Source: Opisthorchis felineus (Eukaryota; Platyhelminthes; Trematoda; Opisthorchiida; Opisthorchiidae). From it: DNA of 64,000 nucleotides. How positions within the stretch are numbered: position 1 is the first letter of the stretch; the number at the start of each line of letters is the position of its first letter. The position numbers and the translations under genes were made by a program. Positions 64,000 to 64,000 of this stretch are shown here, piece by piece. The notes beneath the pieces are model-generated. The model was not told the DNA's origin. It did no database searches and saw nothing but the letters and a program-made list of their open reading frames with translations. The stretch lies in the NCBI GenBank assembly GCA_004794785.1, contig SJOL01006503.1:233769-297768 (forward strand), read 5' to 3'.

Positions 64000-64000
64000 A

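Larger units (their letters stand above)
61257..64000 (-). mobile_element. Jockey/CR1-like non-LTR retrotransposon (LINE), 5' end beyond window
   Basis: Best-preserved element in the window. Read on the minus strand it encodes, in order, an APE-type endonuclease, a linker, a reverse transcriptase and a C-terminal domain, the layout of the ORF2 protein of jockey/CR1-type LINEs. Such proteins nick target DNA and copy their own RNA into it. The element enters from beyond base 64000, so ORF1 and the endonuclease start are not visible. Four lesions are seen: a frameshift at about 63.61-63.65 kb, a TGA at 63059-63061, a TAG at 62309-62311, and a one-base frameshift at a run of six G (C on the coding strand) at 62097-62102. 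The ORF ends at a TGA at 61257-61259. The few lesions suggest a fairly recent insertion. Where its 3' end lies is uncertain: repeat R (58447-60910) follows on the same strand and may be its 3' part. Confidence 0.93.

Noticed and set aside
1..64000. CRISPR arrays, prophage, operons, rRNA, telomeric (TTAGGG)n arrays, LTR pairs
   Set aside because: None seen. The only tandem repeats are short microsatellites and the G units, and no matching direct LTRs were noticed.

Overview
This is eukaryotic genomic DNA. There are no densely packed genes, Shine-Dalgarno/operon structure or long bacterial ORFs. Instead there is a long AT-rich stretch followed by a mosaic of degenerate non-LTR retrotransposons (LINEs). 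Two LINE lineages are recognised from their proteins: an RTE-type reverse transcriptase (RT) and a jockey/CR1-like endonuclease-RT. Their flavour resembles retroelements of parasitic flatworms, so a platyhelminth (trematode or tapeworm) is my best guess. That is an inference, not proven by any gene in the window.

Left part (1 to about 39.5 kb): AT-rich sequence with no long open frame, consistent with intergenic DNA or very large introns. The only firm feature is an old, frameshifted RTE-type RT fragment on the minus strand at 10.3-11.2 kb. A few short open segments end at good splice-like sites (for example 4068-4363, 37539-37679, 30951-31224, all minus). They are listed as low-confidence candidate exons, because open segments of this length also arise by chance here.

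Middle part (about 39.5-49.5 kb): G+C visibly rises. It holds one exon-like segment on the plus strand (41919-42049), a possible terminal exon on the minus strand (42577-42773, with an ATTAAA signal downstream), and a minus-strand LINE RT fragment (46728-47790). That fragment is interrupted by a 328-base assembly gap.

Right part (49.5-64 kb): a nest of repeats. A family called R here has a 3' end with a conserved AATAAAC followed directly by a (TTA)n tail. It is present in several insertions in both orientations, including two long homologous blocks (53.5-55.56 kb and 58.9-60.9 kb, about 2 kb each). An RTE-type RT fragment (55.7-56.26 kb, plus) of the same family as the 10-11 kb copy lies between them. 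Two other short repeats (G and C) recur in the same order at 49.5 kb and 56.2-58.1 kb. The window ends in the best-preserved element, a minus-strand jockey/CR1-like LINE (61257 to beyond 64000). Its endonuclease GDFN and SDH motifs and its RT FADD motif are readable, but two in-frame stops and two frameshifts break it.

No gene with a recognisable cellular function, RNA gene, CRISPR array or prokaryotic element was found. The main content is retrotransposon history, and nothing here convincingly amounts to a new biological system.
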